A stretch of DNA of 38,752 nt from Bacillus thermotolerans (GCF_000812025.2 NZ_JWJE02000038.1:1-38752); one strand, 5' to 3'. Positions 23,575 through 31,812 are shown, counted from the first letter of the stretch. Numbers and translations: made by a program. The notes: a model not told the origin generated them from the letters alone.

Positions 23575-24983
23575 GCGTGAACCACCACCCGTTTTCGTTC
23601 CGATTTGGCAAAAATTTTACCTGGATTCATGATATTGTTGGGATCGAACGCCTGCTTAATTCCTTTCATCGCAGCTATTCCCTCATCTCCCAGTTTCAGA
23701 TGGAGATAAGGAGATTTCATAGCTCCGACGCCATGCTCCCCGGTAATGGTCCCTCCGAGTTCAACCGCCTTATGAAAAATAGATTCAAAAGCCTGTTCAA
23801 CCCGGTGAATTTCTTCTTTATTGCGCACGTCTGTTAGACAGGTAGGATGGAGGTTCCCATCCCCTGCATGACCGAATGTACAAATGTCCACCTTGTATTC
23901 TCGAGCGATATCATTGATCGCCCGCACCATTTCCGCTATTTTTGACCGCGGAACAGTAGCATCTTCTAGTATCGTTGTCGGCTTCAACCTTGCCAATGCT
24001 GAAAGCGCCGTTCTTCTTGCGGTACGAAGCGCATCGGCTTCCAATTCAGACTTCGCCACATCGACGCGGATAGCCTGGTTGTCCCGGCACAAGGCGGCAA
24101 TCTTTTCGATATCACGGTCGACGACCTCTTGAGGACCGTCCTGTTCAATCAGCAGTACGGCTTCAATATCTGTCGGGAGGCCGATTTGCGCATATTCTTC
24201 CACTACCTTCAATGTGGGCTGGTCGAGGAATTCCAACGTCGTCGGTATGATCCGGTGGGCGATGATGCTCGAAACCGCCTCAGCCGCTGCTTCAATATCT
24301 TCATATAAAGCCAGGATCGTCTTTTTTGATTCCGGCATCGGAACCAATTTCAACGTCGCTTCTGTGATCACCCCAAGTGTACCTTCCGACCCGACAAACA
24401 GGCGTGTCAAATCGTATCCAGCGACATCCTTGGCGAGCTTCCCTCCGGTGCGGATGATATCTCCGTTCGGCAGTACCACTTCGAGTCCCATTACATAATC
24501 CCGCGTCACTCCGTACTTCAAACCACGGAGCCCGCCGGAATTTTCATTCAAGTTGCCGCCTATCGTCGATATTTTCATCGAAGACGGGTCAGGCGGGTAA
24601 AATAACCCCTTTGCTTCCACTGCATTGATCAAATCCAGCGTGATCAAGCCAGGCTGGACCGTTACCGTCAAGTTCTCTTCATCAATCTCGATGATATCCT
24701 GCATGTGCTTGAATAAGAGTACGATACCTCCTTCAACAGGAGTCGTTCCTGCCGAAAGGTTTGTTCCGGAACCCCGTGGAACGACCGGGATATGATGCTC
24801 ATTGCACAATTTCAAAACTTCCGCTACTTCATCAGTATTCCGTGGTGCTACCACTGCATCCGGTATCGACTGGAATTGTGGTGTAGCATCGTAGGAATAT
24901 ACAAGCAGGCTGGCTTTATTGTCCTGGACGTTTGCCTCACCGACAACTTCAATCAGCTGCTGTTTCAATTCTTCTGCTAACAT
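23571..24983 (-). CDS. glcD: Glycolate oxidase FAD-binding subunit GlcD
   Basis: 470 residues. An FAD-binding type 4 domain (VVPRGSGTNLSAGTTPVEGG, about 68-88; NSGGLRGLKYGVTRDY, about 148) is followed by an FAD-linked oxidase C-terminal domain (TFGHAGDGNLHPT; GGTITGEHGVG). It oxidises glycolate to glyoxylate, or D-lactate to pyruvate, handing electrons to GlcF. It is the B. subtilis YsfC homologue. GAAGGAG is about 8 nt from the ATG. A CdaR-type regulator lies directly upstream on the same strand, matching the ysfB-ysfC-ysfD arrangement. Confidence 0.93.
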   Translation of the reverse strand: MLAEELKQQLIEVVGEANVQDNKASLLVYSYDATPQFQSIPDAVVAPRNTDEVAEVLKLCNEHHIPVVPRGSGTNLSAGTTPVEGGIVLLFKHMQDIIEIDEENLTVTVQPGLITLDLINAVEAKGLFYPPDPSSMKISTIGGNLNENSGGLRGLKYGVTRDYVMGLEVVLPNGDIIRTGGKLAKDVAGYDLTRLFVGSEGTLGVITEATLKLVPMPESKKTILALYEDIEAAAEAVSSIIAHRIIPTTLEFLDQPTLKVVEEYAQIGLPTDIEAVLLIEQDGPQEVVDRDIEKIAALCRDNQAIRVDVAKSELEADALRTARRTALSALARLKPTTILEDATVPRSKIAEMVRAINDIAREYKVDICTFGHAGDGNLHPTCLTDVRNKEEIHRVEQAFESIFHKAVELGGTITGEHGVGAMKSPYLHLKLGDEGIAAMKGIKQAFDPNNIMNPGKIFAKSERKRVVVHA

Positions 24984-25014
24984 AAGAAAACTCCTTCAAT
25001 AGAATGTTACTTCT

Positions 25015-25020
25015 ATTATA
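25015..25020 (-). promoter_or_regulatory. -10 box for glcDF
   Basis: TATAAT on the minus strand, about 35 nt upstream of the glcD start. No good -35 hexamer lies 17 nt upstream, as expected of a promoter that needs an activator such as the adjacent CdaR-type protein. Confidence 0.45.
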
Positions 25021-25079
25021 AAAAAATAAGGGAGGATAAACTATGTAGTAACATACAAAAATTAAACCCTTTCATGTTT

Positions 25080-26207
25080 TTATTTTGTATGATCATCTAA
25101 GAAGTAAAGAGCTAAATAAAGCGTCATTAAATCCCGGAAAGCTCTCGGATCGAGCGAGGTGAGGGATTCTATCCGCTTAAAACGGTAATGAATGGTGTTA
25201 ATATGCACATGCATAGCTTCCGCTGTATGTTTCAATTTTAAATCGTTCTTGAAATACACATGTAACGTTTCAATCAAGTCTTTCTCACCTTTCATTGAGA
25301 ATATGGTTCTATTGATGAAGTCCTGACGCGTCCCAGAAGAAACTTCCTGAAGACACATTTCAAGCCCCAGCTCTTCATCAAAAAAGATGCCACCATTTTT
25401 CTCAGCAACAATTAAGGCACGTTCCGCTTGATCATAGGAATCCTTAACGTTCTGTGGTTCGACGGCTTGTCCACTCCCTGCATTCATGGTAGCCCCGAAT
25501 CGTTCTTCCAACTCATGTTTCCATTTGAAAAATGTTTTTTTACGTTGTTTTTTCCAATCACTGGCTGCACTCATAGAAGCAGTCTCCAACAACACCAGGA
25601 GATCACTTCCTAATCGGACAACGATATCCTCCTTATTGGTCACCAAACGAGTATGCAGAAAGTTCAATACGGTCTGTTCCTTGTCACTTGGCATGCCATA
25701 CAAACGGAATATGGTACATCGCCGTGGATACGTAAGGTTGACACCGAGCATGTCGGCGCGTTCATAGAAGTATTCCGAATCATTCCGGTTGTGCAGCCAA
25801 TCGAAAACTAAACCTTCCTTTGCCCTCGTTTGCCATTCCATCTGTTCCTTATAATAATTTTCATGAATCAATAATTCCGTCATTTTTTTCAAAAGTGAGC
25901 CAAATGGGGTGACTTGTTCCGGATTGCCTGTCATTCCGATCACACCTACCACGGACTGCTTAAACAAAATTGGCAGGTTGATCCCGGCTCGTACACCTTG
26001 AAGGAGTTCCTGGTCTTTCTCAGTCAAAATGACGTTTCGTTTTTCATGTGCGGCAATCATAGCCCCTTCATGAAAGTTTCCGACTCTGTCAGGATCAGTA
26101 CTGGCAATGATAATGCCCTCGGTATTAACAATGATAAAGTCTTCATCCATCAATTTCCGTACTTCCTGTAAAATTCGTTTCGCTAGTTTATCTGATAAAT
26201 ACATCAT
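25080..26207 (-). CDS. CdaR-family transcriptional regulator of the glycolate genes
   Basis: About 375 residues. An N-terminal sugar-diacid-recognition domain (LSDKLAKRILQEVRKLMDED; GIIIASTDPDRVGNFHEGA; GINLPILFKQSVVGVIGMTG) precedes a central region and a PucR-type helix-turn-helix at the C-terminus (DLKLKHTAEAMHVHINTIHY). CdaR proteins activate genes for hydroxy- and sugar-acid use when they bind their ligand. Here glycolate, glycerate or a related acid is likely, from the neighbours. ATG 26207 is preferred because AGAGGAG lies 6-7 nt upstream; an ATG at 26213 is too close to it. It matches B. subtilis YsfB by position and domain type. An operator-like palindrome lies just upstream. Confidence 0.88.
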   Translation of the reverse strand: MMYLSDKLAKRILQEVRKLMDEDFIIVNTEGIIIASTDPDRVGNFHEGAMIAAHEKRNVILTEKDQELLQGVRAGINLPILFKQSVVGVIGMTGNPEQVTPFGSLLKKMTELLIHENYYKEQMEWQTRAKEGLVFDWLHNRNDSEYFYERADMLGVNLTYPRRCTIFRLYGMPSDKEQTVLNFLHTRLVTNKEDIVVRLGSDLLVLLETASMSAASDWKKQRKKTFFKWKHELEERFGATMNAGSGQAVEPQNVKDSYDQAERALIVAEKNGGIFFDEELGLEMCLQEVSSGTRQDFINRTIFSMKGEKDLIETLHVYFKNDLKLKHTAEAMHVHINTIHYRFKRIESLTSLDPRAFRDLMTLYLALYFLDDHTK

Positions 26208-26234
26208 TGGCATCTCCTCTCTATATATAAGTAA

Positions 26235-26260
26235 AAACGTAAACGTTGATGTTTACGTTT
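26235..26260. promoter_or_regulatory. Operator-like palindrome upstream of the CdaR-type gene
   Basis: Perfect 10-bp arms AAACGTAAAC / GTTTACGTTT with a 6-bp spacer (GTTGAT), 28 bp upstream of the start codon. It resembles binding sites of LacI-type or other dimeric regulators. A duplicate with a longer spacer lies at 22025-22056. Confidence 0.6.
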
Positions 26261-26267
26261 GTAATTA

Positions 26268-26677
26268 TTAATTACTATCTGGAAATAATAATAATAACTC
26301 AACGAACTTACTGCCCTCATATAAACCTGCAGAATAGTCGATGTTCACTATCTGAAATTCCCCATTTACTTTCAGTGGTTTGTTAACGTCCGCATCCCCT
26401 TGGTGAAGATTTAGAAGCATGTTAGCAATGGTGGGAGTACCGTTATGAAAATGTTGCTTAAACAGATATAAGGTAGAATACAGATTATCCGCCAATACAC
26501 TTCCAGGTGGGGCCATTCTTTTTCTTCCCTCTGGAACATTGATTGTTCCTCCTGTATGGTTATAGAAGTCCAGCCAACTAAAAAAATCTTTTTCAAACCA
26601 TTTCTCTATGTACTTTTTAAACAAATGATGGCGGAATAATTGTTCATCTCTTAAATGGAATTCACTATTCTTTAATT
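26268..26677 (-). pseudogene. Unknown gene, 5'-truncated by IS66
   Basis: The frame is open from the IS66 boundary (26677) to a stop at 26268, about 136 codons. The part after a TTG at 26624 begins MFKKYIEKWFEKDFFSWLDF and contains GGTINVPEGRKRMAPPGS. The preceding sequence (NSEFHLRDEQLFRHHL) is also coding-like and runs straight into the insertion, so the gene once began further upstream. I do not recognise the family. A decayed copy of its N-terminal part is at 22064-22190. Confidence 0.55.
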
Positions 26678-26729
26678 GTAAGCGTCAAAAAGGGCCCACC
26701 TGGACAACGGTTGGGCCTTTGTGCTGTCA

Positions 26730-28316
26730 TTATTTTGTTTTCTTAGGAATCCGGCATTCCCCTGGAATGCTCTTCGACCAAGGGAGGAGGCTGTCTATCG
26801 CTTGTTCATCGGTTCTATCGATCAAAGGGAGTTGCTCCAGAACGTACGTCAAATAAGCAAATGGATTAAGATGATTCTCCTTTGCCGTTTCAACAATACT
26901 ATAGATCACCGCGCTGGCTTTCGCCCCTTTCATCGATTGGGAGAACAGCCAGTTTTTTCGTCCGATGACAAATGGTTTGATAGAGCGCTCGCTGCGGTTA
27001 TTATCGATCTCCAGACGGCCGTCTTCTAAGAAAGTGGTCAGCCGCGGCCATTGATTCCGGCAATAGGCGATTGCTTTTCCTAGAGCACTTTTTGGTGTGA
27101 CCCGCTGGCTTTGCATTCGAAGCCAGCTTGAAAAAGCATCCAGCACTGGCTGGCTGCGCTCTTGGCGGATGAGCTTACGCTCATCGGGCGTCACTTCCTT
27201 GGTGTCACGTTCAATGGCAAATAATTGATTGCAGAACCGCAGGCCTTCTTCAGCCGCCGTCGGCGTCTCTTTGCCTTTTGCTTCTGCAGGCAGAGCCGTG
27301 ATCGCTTCATCGAATTTGCGGCGCGCATGAGCCCAGCACCCGGCAAGCTTTACATGGGCCAGGTCATTATAGCCTTGATAGCCATCGACATGGAGATATC
27401 CTCGGAAGCCCGAAAGGAAAGCCTTCGGATGTTTGCCTGCACGAGTCTGGCGATAATCAAACAGAATGTTCGGGGCAGCGTCTGATCCTGTCCGATATAG
27501 CCACATATAGGATTTCGAACTGGCTGGACGCCCTGGTTCGGAAAGAACCTGCAGGCTCGTCTCATCGGCATGCAGGATATCATTCTTCAAAAGATGGGCG
27601 TGCATTCGGTCATAGAGATGCACGAGCCAATGGTTTGCCCCATATAACATCCAATTTGCCAGTGTCTGGCGTGGCAGGCGGACACCCAAACGCTCCAATT
27701 GCTTTTCTTGGCGGTAAAGAGGCTGGCTGTCTACATATTTTTGGCTCATGATATACGCCATGGCGGAAGGAGAGGCCAGGCTGCCTGGATACATAGGCGC
27801 AGGCATAGCTGCGGTCACGACAGGCGTTTCCGTTCCTGCGCGCTCACATTGGCGGCAACTATAAACATGGCGCACATGCTCTACTACTTTTACCTGGGCA
27901 GGGATGATTTTCAATTCACGGCGCACTTCCGTGCTCATTTCATGAACAGCTCCGCCACAGCACAAACAGACCTGCTCATCGGCAGCTAAACGATAGTGGA
28001 TCGTTTCTGTCGGCAGGTTTTCCAGTTTCTCTTTCCGTTGGCCCTCGCGGTTCTTAGTCCGCAGAACCACTCGTTCCACATCCGGCTCCTCGATTTTCTC
28101 ATCTGCCGTTGCCTCGGCTTCGTTGAAAAGAGAAAGGGCGAGCTGGTCGGGACTGGTTTTTTCGCTCGAAGAGCCAAACTTCTTCTGCTGGCTCAGGCGG
28201 AATTGTTCCTCCAGCCAGTTCAGTTTGGCTTGGAGCGCTTCATTCTGTTTTTGAAGCTCCGCGTTTTTCGCCTCTAATTCTTCAATTGTCTGAGAGGGAA
28301 GGGTCAATTTTTTCAT
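26730..28316 (-). CDS. tnpC: IS66 transposase TnpC
   Basis: 528 residues. An N-terminal coiled coil (LEAKNAELQKQNEALQAKL) is followed by a zinc-finger-like segment (CLCCGGAVHEM; CRQCERAG), then the DDE-type IS66 core (NDILHADETSLQVLSEPGR; YLHVDGYQGYNDL; GCWAHARRKF; DNNRSERSIKPFVIGRKN) and a C-terminal tail (PFAYLTYVLEQLP). It catalyses IS66 transposition with TnpA and TnpB. The frame is intact. Confidence 0.94.
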   Translation of the reverse strand: MKKLTLPSQTIEELEAKNAELQKQNEALQAKLNWLEEQFRLSQQKKFGSSSEKTSPDQLALSLFNEAEATADEKIEEPDVERVVLRTKNREGQRKEKLENLPTETIHYRLAADEQVCLCCGGAVHEMSTEVRRELKIIPAQVKVVEHVRHVYSCRQCERAGTETPVVTAAMPAPMYPGSLASPSAMAYIMSQKYVDSQPLYRQEKQLERLGVRLPRQTLANWMLYGANHWLVHLYDRMHAHLLKNDILHADETSLQVLSEPGRPASSKSYMWLYRTGSDAAPNILFDYRQTRAGKHPKAFLSGFRGYLHVDGYQGYNDLAHVKLAGCWAHARRKFDEAITALPAEAKGKETPTAAEEGLRFCNQLFAIERDTKEVTPDERKLIRQERSQPVLDAFSSWLRMQSQRVTPKSALGKAIAYCRNQWPRLTTFLEDGRLEIDNNRSERSIKPFVIGRKNWLFSQSMKGAKASAVIYSIVETAKENHLNPFAYLTYVLEQLPLIDRTDEQAIDSLLPWSKSIPGECRIPKKTK

Positions 28317-28356
28317 AATAAAAAGGATTCGGCTTTTTTCGCCAAAATCCTCTTTT

Positions 28357-28713
28357 TCACACGATTATTTTCGCAGAAACTCTGCCATGTGCCTGCGTTT
28401 GTTCAAGGGTGAGGCCGTCCAGCAGCCAGTTCAGCTGGCGGTGGCTGATCGCCATTGGCTGGGCGGAGGAAGGATCGGGCCATTGAAAGATTCCTTTCTC
28501 CAGCCTGCGGTAATAAAGCCAAAACCCGTTGTACTCCCAGTGCAGAATCTTCAGCTTATCCTTTTTCCGATTGCAGAAAACAAACAGACATGGAGAAAAG
28601 GGATCGAGCTGGAATCCTTCCTGTACGATCGTAGCGAGTCCATCAATCGATTTGCGCAAATCGGTGCTTCCACGGGCGAGATATACACAGTCTACTTTGG
28701 CCGCATTTAGCAT
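28357..28713 (-). CDS. tnpB: IS66 accessory protein TnpB
   Basis: 118 residues with the TnpB (IS66 Orf2) pattern: YLARGSTDLRKSIDGLATIV, FVFCNRKKDKLKILHWEYNG, WLLDGLTLEQ. It is needed for IS66 transposition. Its start overlaps the end of tnpA by 7 nt. Confidence 0.93.
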   Translation of the reverse strand: MLNAAKVDCVYLARGSTDLRKSIDGLATIVQEGFQLDPFSPCLFVFCNRKKDKLKILHWEYNGFWLYYRRLEKGIFQWPDPSSAQPMAISHRQLNWLLDGLTLEQTQAHGRVSAKIIV

Positions 28714-29021
28714 CGGCTTTCTAGTACCCGGATTACATCGAGCAGAAGCTTTTCATTGAGAGGTTCCTTAATTTCAATTTCGCATACGCCGACTTTTATG
28801 GTAAGGGAAGCTTTATCCTCGGGTCCATCGGTGACATCAAACCTCATCCACTCCGAAGGAGAAGCCGGTGCAGAGGCAGCCGAGTTCTGCCTTCTTAGCC
28901 AGTAATAGAGCCGATGAGTGGAAACACCATTCTCCGCGCACCACTGCCTGGCGGTCAGCCCGCTTTCCCTGTATGCCTGAATCCGTTCTTTCCACAAGCT
29001 CCTCAATTCTTCTTTCTTCAT
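28707..29021 (-). CDS. tnpA: IS66 accessory protein TnpA
   Basis: 104 residues with an N-terminal helix-turn-helix (WKERIQAYRESGLTARQWC; NGVSTHRLYYWLRRQ), as in IS66 Orf1. It is first in the tnpABC operon and overlaps tnpB. A ribosome site (GGAGG) lies just upstream of the ATG. Confidence 0.92.
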   Translation of the reverse strand: MKKEELRSLWKERIQAYRESGLTARQWCAENGVSTHRLYYWLRRQNSAASAPASPSEWMRFDVTDGPEDKASLTIKVGVCEIEIKEPLNEKLLLDVIRVLESRC

Positions 29022-29103
29022 TATAATCCTCCCTATGTTTTTCTTAGGAAGGATTATGCCATAGGATCATATAGATAAGAAGGTGTGCTGTGTTTACCGC
29101 TTA

Positions 29104-29133
29104 CCGCTATTGGTCTCTAAACTCCAAAACAAG
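29104..29133. repeat. 30-bp direct repeat, right copy
   Basis: Identical to 21219-21248. Its first base overlaps the IS66 end; beyond it the 5' part of the membrane protein gene continues. Confidence 0.9.
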
Positions 29134-29273
29134 CAAAATAGTGCAATGCTTATTATAAAGGGCAGTAAGATGTCACATAAAACCTCATATTTAGATGAAT
29201 ATTTATAATACCTAATAAAGCTTTGGATCGGGAATTTATTAACTTTGTAAAAAGTCTTAATGAACTTTATCAT
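29105..29273 (-). pseudogene. 5' part of the split membrane protein gene
   Basis: ATG at 29273, three bases after the stop of the preceding gene and behind AAGGGGAT, encodes 57 codons: a basic leader (MIKFIKTFYKVNKF) and the first membrane helix (DILLPFIISIALFCLFW). IS66 adds KR and a stop. The rest of the protein is at 20813-21248. Joined, they give about 191 residues. Confidence 0.7.
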
Positions 29274-29276
29274 CTT

Positions 29277-29564
29277 TTATCCCCTTAATGATTCTCTAGA
29301 CTTTCCTACTGCTTGTATCTTTTTATATACATCTTCCTTATCTAGCATATTGTTCTCGTCCGTCTTCAAAATAATTGGGTACTTCTCTGAATATTTATTT
29401 ACATAAACATTTTTTTCTGCTCCAGCCTGTTCACCCACCACTTTAATGCTAGTTATTCCTTGCTTTCCTTTATACTTTTTTATAAAAGGAATAACTCTTG
29501 ACAAGCTCATGCCTTCTTTGACTCTCTTTGCAGAGTAACTTAATTGAACATGCGTGGCTTCCAT
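29277..29564 (-). CDS. Small protein of unknown function
   Basis: About 95 residues from MEATHVQLSYSAKRVKEG. The frame is open to 29630, but no ribosome site supports a longer start and the site before 29564 (GGAAGAT) is weak. Sequence features are a KKYKGKQGITSIKVVG-like beta segment and a lysine-rich end. I do not recognise a family. It forms an operon with the 5' part of the split membrane protein gene (3-nt gap). Confidence 0.45.
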   Translation of the reverse strand: MEATHVQLSYSAKRVKEGMSLSRVIPFIKKYKGKQGITSIKVVGEQAGAEKNVYVNKYSEKYPIILKTDENNMLDKEDVYKKIQAVGKSRESLRG

Positions 29565-29676
29565 ATCTTCCGCAATTATGGTAAAATAAAATTGTAGAGA
29601 GAAGTTTATTCTTCCCTCTCCGGTAACCATGTAATAGTACTATGCGGTCTGGTGAACCGTGTAGTTTTCATAGTCT

Positions 29677-29705
29677 GCCTGGCTAAGCTGGGCAGCTTTT
29701 TTGCG
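29677..29705 (+). terminator. Terminator-like hairpin between the recombinase and the unknown gene
   Basis: CTGCC / GGCAG arms around TGGCTAAGCTG with TTTTTT following on the plus strand. Genes on both sides are on the minus strand, so its role is unclear. A tandem TTAAGCAATATTA repeat follows (29705-29731). Confidence 0.5.
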
Positions 29706-29729
29706 TTAAGCAATATTAGTTAAGCAATA

Positions 29730-30305
29730 TTATAAGTCCAATTTCATCATCGCCTGATCCATCTGTTCCTGTGTAATACCAATATAACGCAGCGTCTCCG
29801 CCTGGCTGGAGTGGTTTAAGAGTTTCTGAATCATGGCCAGGTCGATGCCTTGCTTATAAGCAAAGTAACCGAATGTTTTTCGTAAGGAGTGCGTGCCGAT
29901 CCGCTCGGTAATGCCAGCATAACGGGCAGCTTGATTCAATATGTAATACGCATGTTGTCGGCTAATCGGTCCTCCTTTTTGACTGAGGAATAGAGGTTCA
30001 TTATTATTGGCATTCGCCCGCTCCTCTTCCAGATACCGCTTAATCAGCCGGCATGTTTTGGGACTGAAGACGATCATACGCCCTTTACCGGTCTTCTTTT
30101 CGCGCAATTCCAGCCGCTCCACCACTCTTTTGTCCTTCAAGACGTCTTTGATCCGCAACGCCAGAATGTCGCTGATCCGCAGTCCTGTATTGATGCCCAG
30201 CGTAAATAGGAGTTCGTCCCTTAACGATGAGCCACGCAAGATCCTCTTCATCGCCTCGATCTTTTCCCGATCGCGTATGGGTTGCACCGTGTTCAACAGC
30301 CGCAC
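29730..30305 (-). CDS. Tyrosine recombinase / phage-type integrase, short form
   Basis: 191 residues, essentially only the catalytic domain. Active-site residues can be seen in order: Arg in NTGLRISDILALR, Lys in KKTGKGR, GTHSLRKTFGY (HxxR), LLNHSS, and the Tyr in RYIGITQEQ. Short integrases of this sort occur in Bacillus phages and plasmids and act in multimer resolution or integration. It lies 0.45 kb from the right 30-bp repeat that bounds the split-gene block, making it a possible agent of that insertion. Confidence 0.88.
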   Translation of the reverse strand: MRLLNTVQPIRDREKIEAMKRILRGSSLRDELLFTLGINTGLRISDILALRIKDVLKDKRVVERLELREKKTGKGRMIVFSPKTCRLIKRYLEEERANANNNEPLFLSQKGGPISRQHAYYILNQAARYAGITERIGTHSLRKTFGYFAYKQGIDLAMIQKLLNHSSQAETLRYIGITQEQMDQAMMKLDL

Positions 30306-30440
30306 CTCCCTCCGAATAGATCAGATTTTCCTAATGATTCACCTTTCACAAAAATAGCTTTAAACCCCTTATGTATCAACGCTTTACCGCTCTAGTTAAA
30401 ATCTGACATAACTGGCTTCTGTCAAATTATTTACATGTAA

Positions 30441-30467
30441 AAAAATCTCCGCCGGATCGGCAGAGGA
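30441..30467 (-). terminator. Terminator of the amidase gene
   Basis: CCTCTGCCG / CGGCGGAG arms with a 3-nt loop followed by a T run on the minus strand, directly after the amidase stop. Confidence 0.8.
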
Positions 30468-31145
30468 TTAAGTTTCTTTCACATAAATAGTCCAGCCGTA
30501 TGTCTCTCGCAGCATTTTCGCACTCTCTTCAGCCTGGGCTTTGTTTTTAAAACGTCCTGTAGCCAGGTAATACTCCTTGCCAGTCTCTTCGTCAGTTTTC
30601 TTTGTTAGCCTAGCCGCCTTGGCTAGTCCGATCGCATAGGCGTGTGCGACTTTTTCGATAAAGCCCTCCGACTTCAGCAGATTAGCCTCATCCGGATTCG
30701 AAATAAAGAGCGTTTCTGTTAAAATAGCCGGCATGCTTGTCTCACGTACGACAGCCAGGTTCTTCTCTTTTATGCCTCGGTCAGTGATTCCGTGACCTTT
30801 CATTACCTTCATGACTTCTTCATGCACGCATTGCTGCAGGGAAGCGGTTTTTCCTTTTGTCCCCGGGAAGCGGAAGGTTTCAAAGCCTTTTGATTGAGCG
30901 TTGAAGCTGTTTATATGGAACGAACAAAAGAAGTCAGCCTTCGCCCGGTTGGCCATAGCTGCACGCTCGGAAAGCCCGAGATACACGTCTTTATTTCTTG
31001 TATACATTACCTCGCAATTGTAATGCTTGCGAAGATAGGCTCCTGTCTTGAGCGCCAATTGAAGCGTAATATCCTTTTCCTGCAGCCCGTTGGCCACAGC
31101 TCCTGGATCCTTTCCGCCATGTCCGGCATCGAGTACAAACAACAT
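30468..31145 (-). CDS. N-acetylmuramoyl-L-alanine amidase (Amidase_3) with SPOR-like domain
   Basis: About 225 residues. The Amidase_3 core carries zinc ligands in DAGHGGKDPGA, RNKDVYLGLSERAAMAN, FCSFHINSF and the catalytic glutamate in ILTETLFISN. A C-terminal SPOR-like stretch (YLATGRFKNKAQAEESAKML) should bind peptidoglycan. It cleaves the amide between MurNAc and L-Ala. No signal peptide is seen, so release would need a holin-like partner; the upstream YvrJ-type small membrane protein might be one. ATG 31145 has AAAGGAGG upstream; a start at 31163 overlaps the preceding gene. Confidence 0.88.
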   Translation of the reverse strand: MLFVLDAGHGGKDPGAVANGLQEKDITLQLALKTGAYLRKHYNCEVMYTRNKDVYLGLSERAAMANRAKADFFCSFHINSFNAQSKGFETFRFPGTKGKTASLQQCVHEEVMKVMKGHGITDRGIKEKNLAVVRETSMPAILTETLFISNPDEANLLKSEGFIEKVAHAYAIGLAKAARLTKKTDEETGKEYYLATGRFKNKAQAEESAKMLRETYGWTIYVKET

Positions 31146-31159
31146 AAATGTTCCTCCTT

Positions 31160-31291
31160 TCATTTTAAGGATACTGCCAAGTCCTTAATGGATTGCGAAA
31201 GCTGATCAATTTTTGTCTCGATCCGGTAGAGGAGATAAAAAGTGACCAATATCGGAAAACCGACGTCGCTGATCATGTTTAGCCAATCCAT
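31160..31291 (-). CDS. YvrJ-family small membrane protein
   Basis: 43 residues: an N-terminal hydrophobic helix (NMISDVGFPILVTFYLLYRI) and a charged amphipathic tail (ETKIDQLSQSIKDLAVSLK). This is the YvrJ family layout, which also resembles BhlA-type holin-like peptides. GGAGTGA lies 6-9 nt from the ATG. Its stop overlaps a possible upstream start of the amidase, so the two are probably coupled. Confidence 0.75.
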   Translation of the reverse strand: MDWLNMISDVGFPILVTFYLLYRIETKIDQLSQSIKDLAVSLK

Positions 31292-31316
31292 TGTCTTCAC
31301 TCCTTTCATTATAAAA

Positions 31317-31345
31317 ACGGAAGGCTCTTTCACAAAGCCTTCCGT
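31317..31345 (-). terminator. Terminator after the DUF2922 gene
   Basis: ACGGAAGGCT / AGCCTTCCGT arms with a short loop, T5 on the minus strand. It lies between the DUF2922 gene and YvrJ, so it splits or attenuates the operon. Confidence 0.8.
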
Positions 31346-31352
31346 CTAATCA

Positions 31353-31568
31353 TTAAAACTCCACGTCCTGAGTTGTGCGGTTCACATAGCGAGCCCTTGA
31401 TGGACTAGCAATTGCACCCGAAGGCGTAACGAAAATATCTGCGGCGATCATGTCTTCCATAACCGATTTAATTTCATCCGCCGTCAGATCCGGCTTCGGA
31501 TTACGCACCGTCATCTTCTCTTCTTCACCGAGCTGACTGATGAAGTAAAGCTCCAGCACTGTATTCAT
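31353..31568 (-). CDS. DUF2922 protein
   Basis: 71 residues beginning MNTVLELYFISQLGEEEKMTVRN and continuing LTADEIKSVMEDMIAADIF and a TPSGAIASPSRARYVNRT end. This is the DUF2922 pattern, a small protein of unknown function usually encoded beside DUF1659 and YvrJ, as here. Confidence 0.85.
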   Translation of the reverse strand: MNTVLELYFISQLGEEEKMTVRNPKPDLTADEIKSVMEDMIAADIFVTPSGAIASPSRARYVNRTTQDVEF

Positions 31569-31587
31569 GCCTTATTCCTCCTTTCGA

Positions 31588-31812
31588 TTAAGAATTAATT
31601 AAATCGTGGTTTGTCGCTAATTGGATATTCATTGCCGGGTCTTCATACAAACGCTCCAGCGCCTTGCCTGCGCTGTATACATTTTCAATCGCCGGTTCTT
31701 CGCGAAGGTTGGAGAATGTATACTTCTTGCTGATGGTCTTGCCTTGATCGGCATCCCATCTGCCGATATTTAGAATCAAGGAAAACGTATTTGGTAGTTT
31801 AGTCACTGCCAT
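31588..31812 (-). CDS. DUF1659 protein
   Basis: About 74 residues from MAVTKLPNTFSLILNIG, with a middle KKYTFSNLREE and a C-terminal helix (NVYSAGKALERLYED). This matches DUF1659, the usual partner of DUF2922. The ATG at 31812 has AAGGAGG 7-9 nt upstream; longer starts lack a site. The function is unknown. Confidence 0.82.
   Translation of the reverse strand: MAVTKLPNTFSLILNIGRWDADQGKTISKKYTFSNLREEPAIENVYSAGKALERLYEDPAMNIQLATNHDLINS

Larger units (their letters stand above)
26678..29104 (-). mobile_element. IS66-family insertion sequence, 2,427 bp
   Basis: Ends GTAAGCGTCAAAAAGGGC (26678 onward) and, inverted, GTAAGCGGTAAACACAGC (from 29104) share the GTAAGCG tip and CACCT further in. The three typical genes tnpA, tnpB and tnpC lie inside. 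The 8-bp flanks differ (CTTTAATT at left, CGCTATTG at right), although IS66 normally duplicates 8 bp. The copy is therefore probably a recombinant of two elements or lies at a rearrangement junction. Confidence 0.9.
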
